Positions 60,544 through 64,000 of a stretch of 64,000 nt of DNA are shown here, one piece after another. This DNA comes from A37T11 sp964546645 (lineage in GTDB: Bacteria; Bacteroidota; Bacteroidia; Sphingobacteriales; Sphingobacteriaceae). A program made the translations under genes and the position numbers. The notes below the pieces were generated by a model. The model had not been told where the DNA came from, did no database searches, and saw only the letters and a list, made by a program, of their open reading frames with translations. Where the stretch lies: assembly GCA_964546645.1 (NCBI GenBank), contig CAZJKM010000005.1, forward strand, positions 1-64,000, written 5' to 3'. Position 1 is the stretch's first letter. Every line of letters starts with the position of its first letter.

Positions 60544-61655
60544 AAAAGATCTTAGTTGTATTCGGTACCCGTCCCGAAGCCATCAAGATGGCACCGGTGG
60601 TCCATGCGCTGGCGGAACATCCGGATAAGGCCGAAACACGGGTCTGCATTACGGCCCAGCACCGGGAAATGCTGGATCAGGTGCTCCGGTTTTTTGCGAT
60701 AGCGCCGCATTACGATCTGAACCTCATGCGTCCCGGTCAGCAACTCGGTCAGCTGACCGCCGAAGTGCTGTCCGGTATGCAGCCGGTACTGGATGATTTC
60801 AGGCCTGACATGGTGCTGGTACATGGTGATACCACGACGTCGGTGGCAGCAGCCCTTGCTGCATTTTACGCCCGGGCCACCGTTGCACATGTGGAGGCGG
60901 GACTGCGGACACAGCAGAAACAGTCGCCTTATCCCGAAGAACTGAACCGGCAGCTCACCAGCCGCATTGCCGACCTCCATTTTGCACCTACGGAACAGGC
61001 CCGGCTTAACCTGCTGCAGGAGAATATCCCTGCCGGGACGGTTATCGTGACCGGCAATACGGTGATTGATGCCCTGCATATGGCAACCCAGGCACTCCGC
61101 ACCTACCGCGATAGCGAGATCAGCCGCCTGGAGCAGCAAATCGATCCCCGGCGCCGGCTGCTGCTCGTAACGGCGCACCGCCGTGAGAATTTCGGGGAAG
61201 GGTTCATCCGGATCTGCGAAGCACTGCGCCACCTGGCCCTCCGGGAGGATATACAGATCGTCTTTCCCGTACACCTTAACCCGCAGGTGCAACAACCGGT
61301 ATACAGCCTGCTGGAGGGCCTGCCGAACGTGCATTTGGTGCAACCGTTGGGCTATCCGGCCTTTACGTGGCTCATGCAGCGCTCCTACCTGGTCATTACC
61401 GACAGCGGCGGTGTACAGGAAGAAGCCCCCGGACTGGGAAAGCCGGTACTGGTCATGCGCGATACGTCCGAACGCCCGGAAGCCATCGCCGCCGGAACCG
61501 TGAAACTGGTCGGCGCTGATCGCGGGAGGATCATTGCCGAAACGACGCGGTTATTACACGACCCTGCTGCCTATGAGCAAATGGCCAGGGCACATAACCC
61601 ATACGGAGACGGGCAAAGCGCTGCGCGGATCGCAGAAATCGTATTAAACTTGTAG
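60540..61655 (+). CDS. wecB: UDP-N-acetylglucosamine 2-epimerase (non-hydrolysing)
   Basis: 371 residues: VVFGTRPEAIKMAPVVHALA, VHGDTTTSVAAALAAF, HVEAGLRTQQKQSPYPEELN, TAHRRENFGEGF and ITDSGGVQEEAPGLGKPVLV. Interconverts UDP-GlcNAc and UDP-ManNAc, supplying ManNAc for surface glycans. A WecC dehydrogenase is not present in view. Starts at ATGA with the previous gene. Confidence 0.94.
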   Translation: MKKILVVFGTRPEAIKMAPVVHALAEHPDKAETRVCITAQHREMLDQVLRFFAIAPHYDLNLMRPGQQLGQLTAEVLSGMQPVLDDFRPDMVLVHGDTTTSVAAALAAFYARATVAHVEAGLRTQQKQSPYPEELNRQLTSRIADLHFAPTEQARLNLLQENIPAGTVIVTGNTVIDALHMATQALRTYRDSEISRLEQQIDPRRRLLLVTAHRRENFGEGFIRICEALRHLALREDIQIVFPVHLNPQVQQPVYSLLEGLPNVHLVQPLGYPAFTWLMQRSYLVITDSGGVQEEAPGLGKPVLVMRDTSERPEAIAAGTVKLVGADRGRIIAETTRLLHDPAAYEQMARAHNPYGDGQSAARIAEIVLNL

Positions 61656-61658
61656 CCT

Positions 61659-62726
61659 ATGATCCTCTTGTTAGCCGACTATCCTACCGGGAAAACGCAG
61701 CACGAAGGTGCGTCACAGCGCATCCACGCTGTTGACCGGCAATTCCGTCGCGCGCGACGGATCTATCTGTTTGTCTCACACCGGCGGTTTGTCCGTATGG
61801 AGACACAGCAGCTACCCGGAGGGGCCGTACAGTACCGGTGCAATCTGTTCCTGCATTTTTTTTTCATTCGCCGGCTCATGCGGCAGGCGGCTGTCATTTA
61901 CTTCCATTCCGTTATCAACGCATTGCCCGTTCTGCCGTTCATCCCGTTTCTTTCCCGTGAAAAGGTAGTTCTGGACGCACACGGACTGGTGCCGGAGGAG
62001 CAGCAGATGGCCGGTGCCCGGCACAAGAGCCGGTTGTATGCGCTGGCAGAGAAACTGCTATTCGGCAGGCTCAGCCATCTGGTGGTGGTCACCAATGCCA
62101 TGGCAGCTTATTTTCAGGAAAAGTACCCGAAGGCACGGCCGCAGATCGTCCTCTCCCCCATCCTGCCCGCGCACCTGCCGGCAGACAACCGGCCGCTGTC
62201 CGCTGCAGATGACAGCCTGACCCATGTCATTTACAGCGGCAATACCCAGTCGTGGCAGCATATTCCTCTCATGCTGCAGCTTATCCGGCAAAACCTGTCT
62301 CCGCGCATGCGCTATCACCTGCTCACGGGAGAGCCGGAACGGATGCAGCACCTGGCGGGGGAAGCAGGACTTGCCGGTGAGCAAACCATCAGCATACAAA
62401 AAGTGGCACCGCACGAACTCGGCAGGTATTACCAGATGGCACATTACGGGTTTGTCCTGCGTGATGACGTCCCCGTTAACCGGGTTGCCTGTCCCACCAA
62501 ACTGGTGGAATACCTGTATTATGGCATTATTCCGGTTGTAAAAAGCCCCGACATCGGGGATTTCAGGCAACTCGGCTACGAATACATCAGCTACACCTCC
62601 TTTAACGCCGCATTGCCGGCAGCAAAAAGTCCGCATAACAGGCAATTGGTACAACATTGGATAGAAAGAGAACAGAACAGTAACCCGCTTTCATCTGTGA
62701 TAGCACATGCAGCACCCGCAGGTTGA
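61659..62726 (+). CDS. Glycosyltransferase (GT4-like)
   Basis: 355 residues in two Rossmann-like halves: N-terminal LLADYPTGKTQHEGASQRIH and VVLDAHGLVPEEQQM; C-terminal HVIYSGNTQSWQHIPLM, HELGRYYQMAHYGFVLRDD and the donor-site VACPTKLVEYLYYGIIPVVK, which corresponds to the E-x7-E region of GT4 enzymes. Sugar specificity unknown. It starts 3 nt after wecB and overlaps the next gene by 20 nt. Confidence 0.8.
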   Translation: MILLLADYPTGKTQHEGASQRIHAVDRQFRRARRIYLFVSHRRFVRMETQQLPGGAVQYRCNLFLHFFFIRRLMRQAAVIYFHSVINALPVLPFIPFLSREKVVLDAHGLVPEEQQMAGARHKSRLYALAEKLLFGRLSHLVVVTNAMAAYFQEKYPKARPQIVLSPILPAHLPADNRPLSAADDSLTHVIYSGNTQSWQHIPLMLQLIRQNLSPRMRYHLLTGEPERMQHLAGEAGLAGEQTISIQKVAPHELGRYYQMAHYGFVLRDDVPVNRVACPTKLVEYLYYGIIPVVKSPDIGDFRQLGYEYISYTSFNAALPAAKSPHNRQLVQHWIEREQNSNPLSSVIAHAAPAG

Positions 62727-63636
62727 CATATTGATGGCCACCTACAACGGCGGCCTCCACCTGGATGAGCAGCTGCGTTCCCTGCAGCGTCAAAGCTATC
62801 CGCACTGGCAGCTGCTGGTCCGTGATGACGGCTCTGCCGATGGCACCGTGACGCTGCTGCAACGCTGGCAACAGCGGGAACCGCGTATCAGGATTATTGA
62901 GGACCAGGCAGGCACCCTCGGCGCCGCCCGCAATTACCTGCACCTGATGACGTACAGCCAATCGCCATTCTGTATGTTATGCGATCAGGATGATATTTGG
63001 ATGGAACACAAAACGGAAAGCTTACTGCACGCCCTGCGGCAGCAGCAGGGACCTGCGGCTGCCTATGCCAATGGGTGGTTCTATAAAGACGGGCAGCCCG
63101 TTTACAGGCAAATCAGCCCGTTGCACCCACGCAGCCTCCGCCAGGCCCTGTTCCTCAATGCCGGCATACAGGGTTGTTCGCTGATGATGAACCGGGAGTT
63201 GCTTCAGCTGCTTCCGCCCTATCCCGATACGATCGCCATGCACGATCACCTGCTGACCATGGCGGCCATTTGTTTCGGCCGGTTCATCTATGTTGATCAG
63301 GAGCTGATGTATTACCGCCAGCACGCGGGTAATGTCACCGGTAACCAGCAGCAGGGTGTCCGCGGACTCCTGCAAAAGTTCAGCGGCAGCCGGCTGGCTG
63401 TGATAGACCGGCAGCACTTTCTGGCGAACAAGGCGTTCTTTGAACGGTACCGGCAACAGCTTTCGCCGGACCATGTGGCTCTCTTCGGCGCCTATTTTGA
63501 ATTTGCGGAGCACGCCGGGCTACTCCGGCGACTGGGAATCATCCTGAAGCACGGCTTCAGCCTGGGTCAGCACCACCGCCGCCTGCTATTGAAAACACTC
63601 CTCCGGAAACCGATTCAGAAACCCATGCAACATTGA
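62707..63636 (+). CDS. Glycosyltransferase family 2
   Basis: 309 residues: VDILMATYNGGLHLDEQLRS, VRDDGSADGTVTLL, LCDQDDIWMEHKTESLLHAL (DxD in DQDD), and NRELLQLLPPYPDTIAMHDH further on. This pattern is typical of rhamnosyl- or alpha-glycosyltransferases acting on surface polysaccharides. Start ATG 62707 lies within the end of the previous gene. Confidence 0.88.
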   Translation: MQHPQVDILMATYNGGLHLDEQLRSLQRQSYPHWQLLVRDDGSADGTVTLLQRWQQREPRIRIIEDQAGTLGAARNYLHLMTYSQSPFCMLCDQDDIWMEHKTESLLHALRQQQGPAAAYANGWFYKDGQPVYRQISPLHPRSLRQALFLNAGIQGCSLMMNRELLQLLPPYPDTIAMHDHLLTMAAICFGRFIYVDQELMYYRQHAGNVTGNQQQGVRGLLQKFSGSRLAVIDRQHFLANKAFFERYRQQLSPDHVALFGAYFEFAEHAGLLRRLGIILKHGFSLGQHHRRLLLKTLLRKPIQKPMQH

Positions 63637-63637
63637 T

Positions 63638-64000
63638 ATGCCGGAACCTGTTACCATCACCGTTTTCACGCCGGTTTATAACCGCATCGCGCTGCTCCCG
63701 AGGTTATACCACAGCCTGCTGGAACAGCATTATCCGGCGTTGGAATGGGTGATCGTAGACGATGGCAGCACTGAAGATATCAGAAATCTGGTGCGGCAGT
63801 TGTCCGGCGAGGAGAAACTGACCATCCGTTATCACTACCAACAGAACGCAGGGAAACACATTGCCATGAACCGGGGAGCAGCACTCGCAACCGGGGAGCT
63901 GTTCTTTATTGTGGACAATGATGATTACCTGCCCGCCGGCACATTGCAGCACATTAACCGGTATTGGCAGCAATTGCAGCACGAACCGGAAGCACCCCGG
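63638..64000 (+). CDS. Glycosyltransferase family 2 (3' truncated by window end)
   Basis: First 121 codons of a further GT2 gene, one base after the preceding stop. PEPVTITVFTPVYNRIALLP, LEWVIVDDGSTEDIRN, NAGKHIAMNRG and FFIVDNDDYL (DxD-type metal site) identify the family. The gene runs past position 64000. Confidence 0.88.
   Translation, partial: MPEPVTITVFTPVYNRIALLPRLYHSLLEQHYPALEWVIVDDGSTEDIRNLVRQLSGEEKLTIRYHYQQNAGKHIAMNRGAALATGELFFIVDNDDYLPAGTLQHINRYWQQLQHEPEAPR

Overview
The window is a chromosomal segment of a Bacteroidota bacterium, most likely of the Chitinophagaceae or a close relative. The call rests on several things in the sequence: an LpxC-FabZ fusion inside an lpxD-lpxC/fabZ-lpxA block, the type IX secretion regulator PorX followed by tsaE and alanine dehydrogenase, a 7TMR-DISM sensor kinase, weak or absent Shine-Dalgarno sites, and promoters of the Bacteroidota type (-7 box TAnnTTTG, sometimes with TTG or TTTG 19-20 nt upstream). 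No rRNA, phage, insertion sequence, plasmid or CRISPR locus is visible, and most genes are housekeeping.

Layout. 0-4.5 kb: the end of a Fic gene, a tRNA-Arg(CCU), an AhpC/AhpD peroxidase pair, a small fibronectin-III protein preceded by a 21-bp-periodic repeat ORF, and a secreted protein of unknown function. 4.6-10.5 kb: a large PIG-L deacetylase, two tiny membrane proteins, a sodium:solute symporter and a DctA-type symporter. 10.5-16.8 kb: xseB/xseA divergent from pheS, then a Rieske-like lipoprotein, a TetR regulator, a membrane dipeptidase, a GFKPRFKPG-repeat protein and YebC. 16.9-26.7 kb: an AsmA-like protein, IlvE, a SerB/SerA-remnant fusion, an SDR epimerase, a degenerate arginase-fold protein, PepT and a GH3 enzyme. 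26.7-32.1 kb: a signalling cluster (response regulator, receiver-kinase, 7TMR-DISM kinase, methyltransferase, GNAT-like protein). 32.2-37.5 kb: a serine hydrolase, FumC, a lipoprotein containing a perfect palindrome, a 5-formyl-THF cyclo-ligase, EF-P and an ABC ATPase. 37.5-46.8 kb: lipid A genes, an HD hydrolase, PorX, TsaE, Ald and a BrkB/YihY protein. 46.9-54.4 kb: a Spy-like protein, PfkA, a DsbD-like protein, BirA, RsfS, FtsH and a LUD protein. 54.7-64 kb: a surface glycan cluster (WecA-like transferase, 2OG-Fe(II) oxygenase, flippase, WecB and five glycosyltransferases, the last cut by the window end).

The most unusual features are not classical genes. (1) A strict 21-bp tandem array encodes a heptapeptide repeat just upstream of the fibronectin-III gene. 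(2) A perfect 56-bp palindrome without spacer encodes the signal-peptide core of the lipoprotein that overlaps fumC. (3) A repeat family of about 220-240 bp with inverted ends sits between convergent genes and supplies their stop codons. (4) The GNAT/methyltransferase/7TMR-DISM kinase operon has the layout expected of a signal-synthesis-and-sensing cassette. (5) Several proteins carry eroded or rebuilt enzyme domains: SerB joined to a SerA remnant, an arginase fold without metal ligands, and a Rieske-like fold without cluster ligands.
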